Source: Pseudomonadota bacterium
Lineage (GTDB): Bacteria; CALINM01
Length of the DNA stretch: 33,498 nt
Reading direction: 5' to 3'
Assembly: GCA_026418415.1 (NCBI GenBank)
Contig: JAOABK010000004.1
Span: forward strand, 58,529-92,026
Shown: piece after piece, positions 1 through 9,152 of the stretch
How the letters are laid out: every line of letters begins with the position of its first letter
Numbering within the stretch: position 1 is the stretch's first letter
Position numbers and translations under genes: made by a program
The notes under the pieces: generated by a model
Database searches by the model: none
What the model saw: the letters and a program-made list of their open reading frames with translations, nothing else
What the model was told of the DNA's origin: nothing

Positions 1-154
1 CTTCTGCATAAATTGTATCAAAGGCAAGAGATGACTTGCCTGAACCTGATACACCAGTAATTACAACCATTGATTCTTTTGGAATTTTAACATCAATGTT
101 TTTTAAATTATGTTGTCTTGCACCTTTTACAACTATAAACTTCTTATTTTCCAT
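1..154 (-). CDS. uvrA: UvrA, excinuclease ABC subunit A (N-terminal fragment, cut by window edge)
   Basis: Only the first 51 codons are inside the window; the gene runs off at base 1. The start ATG is at 152-154 and translation opens [20 protein letters not shown], the usual UvrA N-terminus. The first ATP-binding P-loop GVSGSGKSS follows at about residues 36-44, then LAFDTIYAE. UvrA is the damage-recognition ATPase of nucleotide excision repair and works with UvrB and UvrC in the cytoplasm. It starts 12 nt after the stop of the phosphohexomutase, in the same direction, so it is probably the distal gene of the run that begins with mfd, another excision-repair gene. No strong Shine-Dalgarno (SD) is visible ahead of the ATG. 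The identification is firm; everything beyond residue 51 is unseen. Confidence 0.95.
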   Translation of the reverse strand, partial: MENKKFIVVKGARQHNLKNIDVKIPKESMVVITGVSGSGKSSLAFDTIYAE

Positions 155-166
155 AATAATTAGCCA

Positions 167-1528
167 TCAAACTTTAATACATTTTTCTATAAAAGCAAAA
201 ATTTCTTCTACTTTAAATTCTGAACTTGATTCAACGTAAACTCTTAAAACTGGCTCTGTACCTGAAAGTCTTATTAGCAAAAATCCATCTTGAAAGATAA
301 ACTTTTTACCATCATGAAAATTTTTAGAAATCACTTTATTACCCGCTATACTTTTAAAATCAATGTTTTTTATCACCCTTTTTAATTTTTTTAAATCTTC
401 AAAATGCAAATCTTTTCTTTTATAAACATGAGTACCAAATCTGTCTTCTATTTCATGCCAGATATCGATAATATTTTTTCTATAATGGTTTATCAAATTT
501 AACATAAATATGGAACAATAGACCCCATCCCTTTCTGGAATGTATCCTTTTATATAAATACCTCCACTCTCTTCACCTCCAACAAGCACATCTTCATCCA
601 GGATATAGGGAACAATATTTTTAAAACCTATGGGTACTTCATAAAGCTTTAAATTATTTTGTATCGCAATTTTATCAACCATTGAACTTACTGAGACTGT
701 TTTTACAATGCAACCTTTGAATTTACAATCAATTAAATATTTTAGAATAATTGGGATTATTTTTTGTGATGAATAGAAACAGCCTTGATTATCAATACAT
801 GCTATTCTATCTCCATCGCCATCATAAGCAAAGGCTATGTCAAATTTTTCCTTTCTAACCTTTTTTATTGTATCTTTGAGATTTTCTTCAGTTGGTTCAG
901 GATTAATATTACAAAAGGCAGGATTTCTAACATTATTAATTTCTTTAACCTGTATTGAAGTACCAAAAAGTATTTTTTCTAATACTCCTTGGGCAGAACC
1001 AAACATAGGATCCACAAGAATTTTAAAATCCATTTTTTTTGTATAGTTAATCAATCCTTGCTTTTTTATATAATCAAAATATGTATCATAGAAATCCACT
1101 TCTCTTATTTTACCTTTACAAATAGAACTCTTAATAGATTCTGTCATTGATATTTTTTTTACTGTATCTGGAAGAGCTGAACCGCCAAATTTTTCTTTAA
1201 TTTTTACTCCATTGTAAATTGGTGGATTGTGACTAGCAGTAATCATAATCCCAAAATCTGCCTTTAATTTTGTAAAAAGAGATAGAGCAGGTGTATGGCA
1301 AAAATTTTTTGAAATAAATACTTCAAATCCAGCATCCTTCGCACATTCGGCTATTTCAAAAGCAATTTCAGGTGACAAAAATCTTGTATCATATCCTATA
1401 GCTACACTCTTAGCATTCTTTTCCTTGAAATATTTCATAGCCTTAGCAGAAGCAGTAATAGCACTTTTAAAAGTAAAATCTTTTCCAATAACACCTCTAA
1501 AACCATCTGTCCCAAACTTTATTTTCAT
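167..1528 (-). CDS. Phosphoglucomutase/phosphomannomutase-family phosphohexomutase
   Basis: This 453-residue protein is a complete alpha-D-phosphohexomutase, which moves phosphate between C1 and C6 of a hexose (or hexosamine) through a phosphoserine. All four landmarks are present: the catalytic serine loop TASHNP (Ser99), the Mg-binding loop DGDGDR (residues 236-241), the sugar-binding loop GEESGG (318-323) and the phosphate-binding loop RLSGTEP (about 420-426). The N-terminus [12 protein letters not shown] differs from the usual GlmM opening (FGTDGIRG with a following ANxxPMT), so I do not assign GlmM; glucose-, mannose- or glucosamine-phosphate could be the substrate. The start ATG (1526-1528) overlaps the pdxA stop by an ATGA junction, so translation is probably coupled to pdxA. 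Family call is strong, substrate unresolved. Confidence 0.9.
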   Translation of the reverse strand: MKIKFGTDGFRGVIGKDFTFKSAITASAKAMKYFKEKNAKSVAIGYDTRFLSPEIAFEIAECAKDAGFEVFISKNFCHTPALSLFTKLKADFGIMITASHNPPIYNGVKIKEKFGGSALPDTVKKISMTESIKSSICKGKIREVDFYDTYFDYIKKQGLINYTKKMDFKILVDPMFGSAQGVLEKILFGTSIQVKEINNVRNPAFCNINPEPTEENLKDTIKKVRKEKFDIAFAYDGDGDRIACIDNQGCFYSSQKIIPIILKYLIDCKFKGCIVKTVSVSSMVDKIAIQNNLKLYEVPIGFKNIVPYILDEDVLVGGEESGGIYIKGYIPERDGVYCSIFMLNLINHYRKNIIDIWHEIEDRFGTHVYKRKDLHFEDLKKLKRVIKNIDFKSIAGNKVISKNFHDGKKFIFQDGFLLIRLSGTEPVLRVYVESSSEFKVEEIFAFIEKCIKV

Positions 1529-2520
1529 CTTTTATCCTTTTTCATAGAATCAACCATTTTTAATGCCAATTCTATAGCTCTTACCATGCTTGTTGGATTA
1601 GCCTTACCCTGTCCCGCGATATCAAAGCCTGTGCCATGATCTGGTGAGGTCCTTACAAAAGGAAGCCCCATAGTTACATTCACACCACTTTCAAAAAATA
1701 ACATTTTAAAAGGAGCAAGAACTTGATCATGGTACATTCCTAATATAAAATTATATTTTCCATTGATTGCTTCATAGAAAGCTACATCAGCAGAAATAGG
1801 TCCAATTACATTTTTATTTTTCTTTTTATACTCTTCACATACGGGCTTAATAATTTTTATTTCCTCATTTCCAAGTGCTCCTTCTTCTCCAGCATGGGGA
1901 TTTAACCCTAAAACTGCAATAGATGGGTTTTTGATATTGAAATACCTCTCAAAAAATAAAAAAATTATTTGAAGTTTTCTTTTTAATATATTCCTATTTA
2001 TTTGAGTCAAAACCTGTGAAAGAGGTAAATGAGTTGTAATAGTTCCTACAAAAAGCTTTGTACTATAAAAGCTCATTAAAACATCACTCACATTGAATCT
2101 TTCCTGAAAAAACTCTGTATGACCAACAAATTTTATACCAGCAGAAATTATGCCCTTTTTATAAATTGGTGCTGTAACTACAACTTTTGAAATTCCCTTT
2201 TTAATAAGTTCTTCAGCTTTTTCTAAAGACTTATAAGCTGAAATGGCTGTGGATTTCGTTGGAACACCTGGTATAATTTTTTTTAGTTTCGTTACTGGTA
2301 TAAGATTTAATTTTTCAGTTTTGTAGTTGTCTAAACTTTTAATAATATTTATCTCAAAATCACTATAATTTCTATAAACCGTCTCATCACCTATAACATA
2401 AAAGTTAGCATTTTTATGTAATTTCTCAATTTTTAATGAATTGACTATTATTTCAGGACCAATGCCTGCAGGATCTCCAGTAGTTATTAAAACTACAGGT
2501 CTATAACCTTTTTTCGACAT
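1525..2520 (-). CDS. pdxA: PdxA, 4-hydroxythreonine-4-phosphate dehydrogenase
   Basis: PdxA oxidises 4-phosphohydroxy-L-threonine with NAD(P) in the DXP-dependent route to pyridoxal phosphate. The protein has 331 residues, the family's usual length. It opens with the TTGDPAGIGPE motif (13-23), carries the substrate-binding GHTEFF (133-138) and has three metal-ligand histidines in conserved surroundings: His164, His209 (GLNPHAGEEG) and His264 (MYHDQ). These lie within two residues of the E. coli numbering known for this family. The C-terminal SPDHGTGFDIAGQG signature is also intact. It overlaps the upstream SurA-like gene by 20 nt and the downstream phosphohexomutase by 4 nt. The pairing of surA-type genes with pdxA is also seen in enterobacteria. 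No other pyridoxine gene is in the window. Confidence 0.96.
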   Translation of the reverse strand: MSKKGYRPVVLITTGDPAGIGPEIIVNSLKIEKLHKNANFYVIGDETVYRNYSDFEINIIKSLDNYKTEKLNLIPVTKLKKIIPGVPTKSTAISAYKSLEKAEELIKKGISKVVVTAPIYKKGIISAGIKFVGHTEFFQERFNVSDVLMSFYSTKLFVGTITTHLPLSQVLTQINRNILKRKLQIIFLFFERYFNIKNPSIAVLGLNPHAGEEGALGNEEIKIIKPVCEEYKKKNKNVIGPISADVAFYEAINGKYNFILGMYHDQVLAPFKMLFFESGVNVTMGLPFVRTSPDHGTGFDIAGQGKANPTSMVRAIELALKMVDSMKKDKR

Positions 2521-3424
2521 ATATTTCTTTTTTCAGATCTTCCAACCATTTTTTATAGATCTGTTCCATCTTATCTTTTTGATACTGTTTTTTTAGGTCT
2601 TCTTTTATCTCTTCGAAAGGCTTTAGTCCCTCATGCTTAAGTGAATTTAATTTAAAAATTTGAAACCCCATATCAAACTTTACCAGAGGTCCAAGTTGAG
2701 GTGGTTTCATATTTCCAATTGCTTCCTGTAGTTCAATAGAAAGGGTTTTTAATTTTACATTTTCAGAAGTTGTATCTGTTACATTATATTTTTCAGATGC
2801 CTTTTTAACTATCTCCTCAAAAGAAACTCCCTTTTGCGCCATATTATAATAATCTTTTATATCTCTCTCTAACTTATTTTTCTGGTTTTCATAAAAAGTT
2901 AAAACTCTAAAACTAACAACCTTTTCAAGTCCTGAAGCAATTTCAGTCTGATAATAGTTCATTAATATTTCATCAGTAACAACAACAAAAGGTCTAACCT
3001 CTCTATTAACAACTTTTGCTTTTAAGATCTGAAATCTCACTATTTCCTTATATTCTGAGAGGGTCATTCCTTCTTTTTGAAGAGCCAATTCAAGTATCTC
3101 TGTTGTTATGTTATTGATTTTTTTTACATTTTCTATTTCTTCATCTATTTCCTTATCCGACACACCAATCCCAAGCTTTTTTGCTTTCTGCTCTATAAGC
3201 TCTTTTTCTATAAGCATATCCAACGCCCTGTCCTTCTCAATGTTAGGTAACTTCACTAATTCATTATTGCTTTTTAACTTAAGAAACTTCCTCAGGTTTG
3301 TTAATGTAATGGGAGTGTCACCAACAATTGCTACAATCTTATCAATTGTTTCTCCCATTACTAATGAAGGTAAAAAGACAAAAAGAAAAATATAAATTAG
3401 TTTATTTTTTCTACCAGTTCCCAT
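2501..3424 (-). CDS. SurA-like periplasmic chaperone with degenerate parvulin domain
   Basis: The 307-residue protein begins with a signal peptide (hydrophobic core about residues 9-22, likely cleavage after VMG). A SurA-type N-terminal chaperone module follows (about 25-150), opening DKIVAIVGDTPIT. The segment 168-262 has the outline of a parvulin domain, including FDMGFQIFKL near its end, but the first strand reads VVSFRVLTF, so the histidines expected there (compare RIHAKHILV in the gene at 4223) are replaced. I infer a chaperone for outer-membrane or secreted proteins with little or no prolyl isomerase activity. An SD (GGAG) lies about 10 nt before the ATG. It is the third of three tandem family members and sits directly upstream of pdxA. 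SurA orthology is plausible; only the family is certain. Confidence 0.85.
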   Translation of the reverse strand: MGTGRKNKLIYIFLFVFLPSLVMGETIDKIVAIVGDTPITLTNLRKFLKLKSNNELVKLPNIEKDRALDMLIEKELIEQKAKKLGIGVSDKEIDEEIENVKKINNITTEILELALQKEGMTLSEYKEIVRFQILKAKVVNREVRPFVVVTDEILMNYYQTEIASGLEKVVSFRVLTFYENQKNKLERDIKDYYNMAQKGVSFEEIVKKASEKYNVTDTTSENVKLKTLSIELQEAIGNMKPPQLGPLVKFDMGFQIFKLNSLKHEGLKPFEEIKEDLKKQYQKDKMEQIYKKWLEDLKKEIYVEKRL

Positions 3425-4239
3425 TTAATATTTACTCCATATTCTTTCTTTTTCTTCGCAATCCAATCTGCATAAACATTTCCCTGCATAACTTTTTTAG
3501 CTTCTTCTATTGCTCTCTTTCTTTTATCGCCTTTATCGATTTGTCCTTTGGGAATGTATTCTTTTAGTTTGATAATATGAAAACCAAAAGGTGAACTTAT
3601 TATAGAAGAAATTTCTCCTTTCTTCATCTTTCTTAGCTGATTTAATAATTCAACAGGAAGTTCATCAGCATTTAAATAATCAACAATCCCACCTCTTGTT
3701 TTTTCAGGCAATGTGGAATATTTTTCCACAGCTTTATTAAAATCAAGACCTCCACGTATCTCTTCAAGGGCTTTTATAGCTTCTTCTTTACTATTTAATA
3801 CTATTTGATAAAAGATGTATTTTTCTGGTTGTACATCTAATAAATTTCTTTCAATTTCATTGATTAGGGCTTCATCAATTTTAATATCTTCAACAAGTTT
3901 ATGAGAAATCTTATCTCTTAACAAATAATGCTTAACCATGTCTTTCTTTTTTTCATCAATGTTGTTTTCTTTCAAAAAGGCATTTATCTCATCTTCAGTA
4001 ATGACTATGCCCATTTTTTTAGCTTCTTCTTCTAATATAAGCCTTTCAATAAGCTGAGATATAAAACTTGCTTTAGATATAGTCTTAATATCAACTGATT
4101 CTTTATATTTTGCATACAAATTCAAGAGTTCTTTATCTGTAACAGTTTTTTTGCCTACAGTAATTATAGTTTCACCACCATTACTGCAGGCAAAAAAGCA
4201 AAATACTAAAAAAATTAAAAACCTATTTTTTATTTGCAT
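3397..4239 (-). CDS. SurA/PpiC-family periplasmic protein, possible lipoprotein, degenerate parvulin
   Basis: This 280-residue protein has a short hydrophobic leader ending FFACS, with Cys18 as a possible lipidation site. The lipobox is atypical because Phe, not Leu or Val, is at -3, so a plain signal peptide is possible. A SurA_N-like helical region covers about 25-135, and a parvulin domain covers about 139-229 with the typical closing FGFHIIKL. The first strand reads KYIFYQIVL, so both positions that are histidine in the neighbouring paralogue (4223-5119) are Ile and Gln. This argues for chaperone rather than isomerase function. The gene overlaps the one upstream by 17 nt and the one downstream by 28 nt, and no good SD is seen at its ATG, so it probably depends on translational coupling. 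Confidence 0.82.
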   Translation of the reverse strand: MQIKNRFLIFLVFCFFACSNGGETIITVGKKTVTDKELLNLYAKYKESVDIKTISKASFISQLIERLILEEEAKKMGIVITEDEINAFLKENNIDEKKKDMVKHYLLRDKISHKLVEDIKIDEALINEIERNLLDVQPEKYIFYQIVLNSKEEAIKALEEIRGGLDFNKAVEKYSTLPEKTRGGIVDYLNADELPVELLNQLRKMKKGEISSIISSPFGFHIIKLKEYIPKGQIDKGDKRKRAIEEAKKVMQGNVYADWIAKKKKEYGVNIKWELVEKIN

Positions 4240-5119
4240 TAAATAGGGCGTTAAGATCTTCTTCTTTAAATTCTATTTTATATTTATTTTTCAATTCGCC
4301 AACTACTTTATCAAAAATTGCCCTCTGATTTTCTTTTAAGTACATCTCCTTAACTTCTTCTTTTACCTCTTCGAAATTTGGCACATTTCCCTTTTCTCTT
4401 TTTATGAATTTAATTATATGATAACCATAGTCAGTTTTAATAACAGGACTAATTTCATTTTCCTTTTTCATTTTATCAAGGGCTTCTTCAAACTCTGGAA
4501 CAAGAGTTCCCTTTTCTAAAAATCCTAAATCTCCACCATTCTTTCCAGAAGAATCTATTGAATGCTCCTGTGCCAACTTTTCAAACATTCCTGGGTCCTT
4601 CTTCAGTTTTTCCAATATCTCATCAGCTAATTTTTTATCTTTTACAAGTATATGTTTGGCATGTATTCTTTCAGGTCCTACGAACTCTTTTTCATGTTTT
4701 TTATAAAAATCTTTTAAGACCTTATCTTCAACTTTTTCGTCAAATTTTATTGCTTCCCTTAAATAAGCCTCAATTATCAACCTTTTCTTTAATTTTTCTA
4801 GATCCTGAAGAACCTTCTCATTTTTGTCAAATCCCTTAGATTTTGCTTCATGATATATTATCTCACGGGTTACCAAACTATCTATGAACTGTTTTTTACC
4901 TTCCTTAGTATTAACAAGAGCCTTCAACTGATCGGGTAATAACTCAAACTCTTCTTTTATTTCTTTGTCTGTAATACCACCATCACCAATCTTAATTACA
5001 ACCTTACCCTCTTTCTGTGCTGTATTTTCAGTTGCCTCTTTAGATGTGGCTTTATTGCTACACCCAAAAACCATACTAAAAAACACCAAAACACATAATA
5101 TTTTTTTCGATTTTTTCAT
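4223..5119 (-). CDS. PrsA/PpiC-type parvulin peptidyl-prolyl isomerase lipoprotein
   Basis: The 298-residue protein has a lipoprotein leader ending MVFGC, with Cys20 as the probable lipidated residue, then a charged linker and a SurA_N-like helical region (about 40-145). A well-kept parvulin domain follows (151-241): RIHAKHILV with His153 and His156, the GGDLGF loop (195-200) and YGYHIIKF at the end. It should catalyse cis-trans prolyl isomerisation and assist folding of exported proteins. I chose the ATG at 5117-5119 over a GTG one codon earlier, because the SD AAAGGAG is six bases from the ATG but only three from the GTG. It follows mfd by 22 nt. Of the three tandem family members this is the only one with an intact active-site pattern. 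Confidence 0.9.
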   Translation of the reverse strand: MKKSKKILCVLVFFSMVFGCSNKATSKEATENTAQKEGKVVIKIGDGGITDKEIKEEFELLPDQLKALVNTKEGKKQFIDSLVTREIIYHEAKSKGFDKNEKVLQDLEKLKKRLIIEAYLREAIKFDEKVEDKVLKDFYKKHEKEFVGPERIHAKHILVKDKKLADEILEKLKKDPGMFEKLAQEHSIDSSGKNGGDLGFLEKGTLVPEFEEALDKMKKENEISPVIKTDYGYHIIKFIKREKGNVPNFEEVKEEVKEMYLKENQRAIFDKVVGELKNKYKIEFKEEDLNALFNANKK

Positions 5120-5141
5120 CACTTACTCCTTTAAATTTTTA

Positions 5142-8100
5142 TCATTTAATTTTAACACGTTCTAAAAAGGCTTGTAAAATCTTTTTAACTACTTCTATAT
5201 TTTTATCTTTGAAAGCATGAAGAGAAAAATAAAATTTATTTGGTACCACAAATCTACTACCACTAATATCTTTAAGAATTCTATTTATTATATTTTTTGG
5301 TGGTATGTACTCAAAATCAAAGGTAATCACAATCTTATCTTCATGATAATAACACTCAACACACCCAATGGTTGAAAGATCTAATTCAAGCTCTTTAAGG
5401 TAAAGAAAGGCTTCCAACTCTTGTGGTATTTTGCCATACCTATCATCTAACTCTTCTTTTATTGTAAAAACTTCTTGAATTGATTTTGAATTCAAAATTC
5501 TTCTATAGAACTCCATTCTCTCTCTAGAAGATTCCATGTACCATTCAGGTATATAAGCAGGAAAGGGTAGTTTTACCTCTGTTAGTATCTTTTTCTTTTC
5601 CTCAACTAATTCACCTCTTTCAAATTTAACCTCTCTTACCGCTTCTTCAAGTAACTGGGTGTATAGCTCTAAACCTACTTCATTTATATGCCCAGATTGT
5701 TTTTTCCCCAATAAATCGCCTGCACCCCTAATTTCTAAATCATGTATTGCTAATCTAAAACCAGAACCTAATTCTTCCATTTCCTGAAGTATTTTGAGCC
5801 TTTTTAAAGCATCTTTAGTTATACTTTCAAAAGAGGGAATTAAAAAATAAGCATAAGCTTTTCTATTGGATCTACCTACCCTTCCTCTTAACTGATATAA
5901 ATCTGCTAAACCAAATTTATCTGCTCTATTTACAATAATCGTATTTACGTTTGGTAAATCGAGACCTGATTCTACTATCGCAGTCGAAAGAAGTATATCT
6001 GCTCTACCTGCACTAAATAATTCCATAACACTTTTTAAATCCTGTTCATCCATCTGACCATGGCCTATCATTATCCTCACATCGGGTAAAATCCTCTCTA
6101 AATATTTCTTCATTGAACCAATTCCCCTTACCCTGTTATGAATAAAAAAAACCTGCCCTCCTCTTTGCAACTCCCTTTCCACTGCATCCCTAATTATTGA
6201 CTCTGAAAATTTAGTAACAAATGTCTTTATAGCTTGCCTACCCTTTGGTGGAGACACAATAATACTTATATCTTTTAATCCCGAGATAGACATATACATC
6301 GTTCTTGGAATTGGTGTTGCTGTAAGGGTCAATATATCTACAGTTGCTTTAAAGGATTTTATTTTCTCTTTATGGGTTACACCAAATTTATGTTCCTCAT
6401 CAATAATAAGTAACCCCAAATCACTAAACTGAACATCCTTTCCAAGCAACCTGTGAGTTCCAATAATTATATCTATTTCGCCTTTTTTTAATTCTTCCAA
6501 AATCTTTTTCTGTTCCCCCTTATCAACAAATCTACTAATCAAAGCAACTTGAAATCCAAAGGGGGCAACCCTTCTTTTAAAAACTTTGAAATGTTGTTCG
6601 GCTAAAATTGTAGTTGGCGCAATCAGACAAACCTGCTTTCCATTACTGACAGCAACAAATGCAGCCCTTAAGGCTACTTCAGTTTTCCCAAAACCTACAT
6701 CGCCACAGATAAGTCTATCCATTGGCTTTTCGCTTTCCATATCTTTTAAGGTTTCTTCTATAGCTCTTAATTGGTCTTCAGTCTCTTCAAACTCAAATGA
6801 GGCTTCAAACTCCTCTAAAGCTATTGGATCAACTTTAAAAGAAAAACCCTTTTGAGATTTCCTCAATGCCTCTACCTTAATAATTTCTTCCGCCCAGTTT
6901 TTTAAATCTTCTTTGATTTTCTTCTTTGTTTTCTGCCACCTTTTATCACCTAACTTATCAATTTTTGCTGTATAATCCTCAGAAGCTATATATTTTTGAA
7001 GGAGTCCAATTTTTTCAACAGGAACAAATAGTTTATCATTATCTGCATACTCGATTTCTATATACTCCCCTTTTTTACCCAAAACCTCTACCTGTTTTAG
7101 CCCTTTATAAATACCGATACCATATTCAATATGAACAATTAAATCACCAACATTTAGTTCATAGAGATCCGAAATTATAGAAGATAAATCTTTTTTTTCT
7201 TTTTTAGGTTTTCTATCTCCTTCTGTTTTCCCGAAAATCTCTTCTTCAGTAATTATCCAGACAGCGTCTGAAAAATTTCTAAATCCTCTTTTTATAGGAC
7301 CACTTATCACATAAATCTTCCCTTTTACTCCCTTCTCTTTAAATTCTTTAAAACCATTTAAAATTTCTGGTGTGTTTAAATAATAATGGGCAATTAAATC
7401 TGCAATTTTTTTTGCTTGCTGTTGATGGGCAGTAACTATTAAGATTTTAAAATTATCTTTATCATTTTCGATAAAATTTAAAAAATTTTCTATGGGATGG
7501 TTAGTTCTGTCCTTTTCATTTCCTAACTCTCTTGCGTAATTTAGCAAAGGAAAGTTATCTTCAAAATCGAGAACGATTTCTTCACTATGTGAAACACTAC
7601 CTAATACTATTTTCGAATCTACTATCAATTTTTCTAGCTTATCTAAATTATATATATCCTTGGGAGCTAAAACAAACATTCTATTTTTTACTGATTCATG
7701 CTGTTTCTCAAGATTCTTAATATGACCCTTTAAATTACTTATTATCTCTTCTGGATTTAAACAAATTATATCAAGGTTATCTAAATAACTTAAAATACCT
7801 GTCTCATCATCATAGAGGAAATTAACAAAAAAATTTTCAGCGGGTATAATTTTTTTACTAACTAATTTTTCATAAAATTCGTCTCTAATTTTCTTAGGGA
7901 TTTCCCTTTGATCTGAATAATCTTTTATTTTCTCATGGATATTAGATATATCTCCTTCCAATAATATATTTCTAACAGGTAAAATAAATCCTTCATCTAA
8001 TTCTCCAATGGATCTTTGTGTTACTATATCAAACATTCTAATTGATTCTATTTGGTCACCAAAAAATTCAATTCTCAAAGGATTTTCATGATAGGGAGAA

Positions 8101-8615
8101 AACACATCTATAATTCCACCTTTTACGTTATAATCTCCTATTAACTCAACATGTTCTACTCTTTCATAACCGAGCCCAGCTAAACTTTTTTTTAATTCCT
8201 CAAATTCTAAAAATTCATCTTTTAAAAGGTAAATATAATTTTTCTTTAAAATGTTTCTTGGGATTACAGGTTCAACTATTGATTTACCAGAAGCAACATA
8301 AATAGCAACTTCTTTATTTAATAACCTAAATAGTGATGCATTCCTTTCACCTATTATTTCTTTATTATGAAATAATTCACTATAGGGTGGAACATCAAGA
8401 GATGGAATTTTATAAACATCTTTTCCAAAAAATCTCAATTCTTCACAAAAATCATCTATTGTCCTGTCTTCTGGAACTATTACAAGCAAGGATTTACCTA
8501 ATTTTTCAAAAACTTTACTTAAAATATATGGAGAGCTTGACCCTTTCTTACTTGAAACATACAGGGTTCTATTGGTATCCTTTATTAAACTTAAAAAATC
8601 AGATAGGGAAATCAT
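5142..8615 (-). CDS. mfd: Mfd, transcription-repair coupling factor
   Basis: Mfd removes RNA polymerase stalled at DNA lesions and recruits UvrA. The 1157 residues are full length. A UvrB-like N-terminal region is followed by the RNA-polymerase-interacting module around 490-545 (GDLIVHIEYGIGIYKG). The RecG-like translocase motor comes next: Walker A GDVGFGKT (about 638-645), DEEH box (740-743), TATPIPRTMY (from about 765) and motif VI QLRGRVGR (908-915). The C-terminal regulatory TRCF domain ends the protein. The ATG at 8613-8615 has no SD and directly follows TATATA, so its start is less certain than its identity; no other plausible start is visible. It heads the run that ends in uvrA, so two partner proteins of excision repair may share a transcript. 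Confidence 0.97.
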   Translation of the reverse strand: MISLSDFLSLIKDTNRTLYVSSKKGSSSPYILSKVFEKLGKSLLVIVPEDRTIDDFCEELRFFGKDVYKIPSLDVPPYSELFHNKEIIGERNASLFRLLNKEVAIYVASGKSIVEPVIPRNILKKNYIYLLKDEFLEFEELKKSLAGLGYERVEHVELIGDYNVKGGIIDVFSPYHENPLRIEFFGDQIESIRMFDIVTQRSIGELDEGFILPVRNILLEGDISNIHEKIKDYSDQREIPKKIRDEFYEKLVSKKIIPAENFFVNFLYDDETGILSYLDNLDIICLNPEEIISNLKGHIKNLEKQHESVKNRMFVLAPKDIYNLDKLEKLIVDSKIVLGSVSHSEEIVLDFEDNFPLLNYARELGNEKDRTNHPIENFLNFIENDKDNFKILIVTAHQQQAKKIADLIAHYYLNTPEILNGFKEFKEKGVKGKIYVISGPIKRGFRNFSDAVWIITEEEIFGKTEGDRKPKKEKKDLSSIISDLYELNVGDLIVHIEYGIGIYKGLKQVEVLGKKGEYIEIEYADNDKLFVPVEKIGLLQKYIASEDYTAKIDKLGDKRWQKTKKKIKEDLKNWAEEIIKVEALRKSQKGFSFKVDPIALEEFEASFEFEETEDQLRAIEETLKDMESEKPMDRLICGDVGFGKTEVALRAAFVAVSNGKQVCLIAPTTILAEQHFKVFKRRVAPFGFQVALISRFVDKGEQKKILEELKKGEIDIIIGTHRLLGKDVQFSDLGLLIIDEEHKFGVTHKEKIKSFKATVDILTLTATPIPRTMYMSISGLKDISIIVSPPKGRQAIKTFVTKFSESIIRDAVERELQRGGQVFFIHNRVRGIGSMKKYLERILPDVRIMIGHGQMDEQDLKSVMELFSAGRADILLSTAIVESGLDLPNVNTIIVNRADKFGLADLYQLRGRVGRSNRKAYAYFLIPSFESITKDALKRLKILQEMEELGSGFRLAIHDLEIRGAGDLLGKKQSGHINEVGLELYTQLLEEAVREVKFERGELVEEKKKILTEVKLPFPAYIPEWYMESSRERMEFYRRILNSKSIQEVFTIKEELDDRYGKIPQELEAFLYLKELELDLSTIGCVECYYHEDKIVITFDFEYIPPKNIINRILKDISGSRFVVPNKFYFSLHAFKDKNIEVVKKILQAFLERVKIK

Positions 8616-8631
8616 TATATAAGAATTAGTT

Positions 8632-8660
8632 AAAGAAAGCAGGGGAAATTAATCCCCTGC
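8632..8660 (-). terminator. Rho-independent terminator after the bacterioferritin gene
   Basis: An 8-bp perfect stem, GCAGGGGA paired with TCCCCTGC on the plus strand (8639-8646 with 8653-8660), closes a 6-nt AATTAA loop. Read on the minus strand it is followed by TTTCTTT, a usable U-tract. It lies just after the stop codon of the bacterioferritin gene and before mfd, so it should separate the two. On the plus strand the stem is not followed by T, so it acts in one direction. Confidence 0.75.
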
Positions 8661-8667
8661 ATTGGAC

Positions 8668-9102
8668 TTATTTACTTAAAAAACTCTCAAATATAGCTGC
8701 ATGTTCTTCTTCGTCTGCAAGTATCTCAATAAAAAGTTTTGCAGTTGTATAATCCCCTTCACATTGAGCAACGCTTATAATTTCTTTATACATTGCTATA
8801 GCTTCGTCTTCAGCTTTTTTATCGATTTTTAGCATTTCATCCACATTATTACCAACAGTAATTGTAGTTGGTTTTGTTGTTGGGATTCCACCTAACATTA
8901 CTAATCTCTCAGCTATCGCCTCTGCATGCTTCATCTCAGTAATAGCAATTTTTTTAAATGCTCCTTTAACAACCTCACCTTTAAGTCCAACACTCTGAAC
9001 ATGCTGCCACATGTATTGAATAGAAACCTGGATCTCCCTCGCAATAGCATCATTTAAAATTTCCTTCAAACTCTTACTATTCTTTTTTTTCGAACAAGCC
9101 AT
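8668..9102 (-). CDS. Bacterioferritin-type ferritin-like diiron protein
   Basis: The 144-residue four-helix protein carries the full diiron set seen in bacterioferritin: Glu23, Glu56 and His59 (EMKHAE), Glu98, Glu131 and His134 (DEEEHA). Met57 corresponds to the haem-ligand methionine of bacterioferritin, so haem binding at a dimer interface is possible. It is about 14 residues shorter than E. coli Bfr. The N-terminus MACSKKKNSK is a lysine-rich extension with a cysteine, which I cannot explain. The likely role is iron oxidation and storage, or peroxide consumption, in the cytoplasm. It has its own consensus promoter (9124-9152), a strong SD (AAAGGAGG) and its own terminator, so it is a single-gene transcription unit. 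No bacterioferritin-associated ferredoxin is nearby. Confidence 0.88.
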   Translation of the reverse strand: MACSKKKNSKSLKEILNDAIAREIQVSIQYMWQHVQSVGLKGEVVKGAFKKIAITEMKHAEAIAERLVMLGGIPTTKPTTITVGNNVDEMLKIDKKAEDEAIAMYKEIISVAQCEGDYTTAKLFIEILADEEEHAAIFESFLSK

Positions 9103-9123
9103 AAAATCCTCCTTTTTTAGGTA

Positions 9124-9152
9124 ATTTTAGTCTATATTAAAGTTCTTGTCAA
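9124..9152 (-). promoter_or_regulatory. Sigma70-type promoter of the bacterioferritin gene
   Basis: On the minus strand TTGACA (9152-9147) is separated by exactly 17 nt from TAAAAT (9129-9124), a near-consensus sigma70 promoter. The predicted start lies about 15 nt before the SD. The -35 box overlaps the stop codon of the upstream DUF2520 gene, so the ferritin gene can be expressed separately from it. I see no clear Fur or PerR palindrome. Confidence 0.75.

Noticed and set aside
4558-4839. Open frame antisense to the parvulin lipoprotein gene
   Set aside because: Composition is that of a reverse-frame shadow; no SD, no family features.
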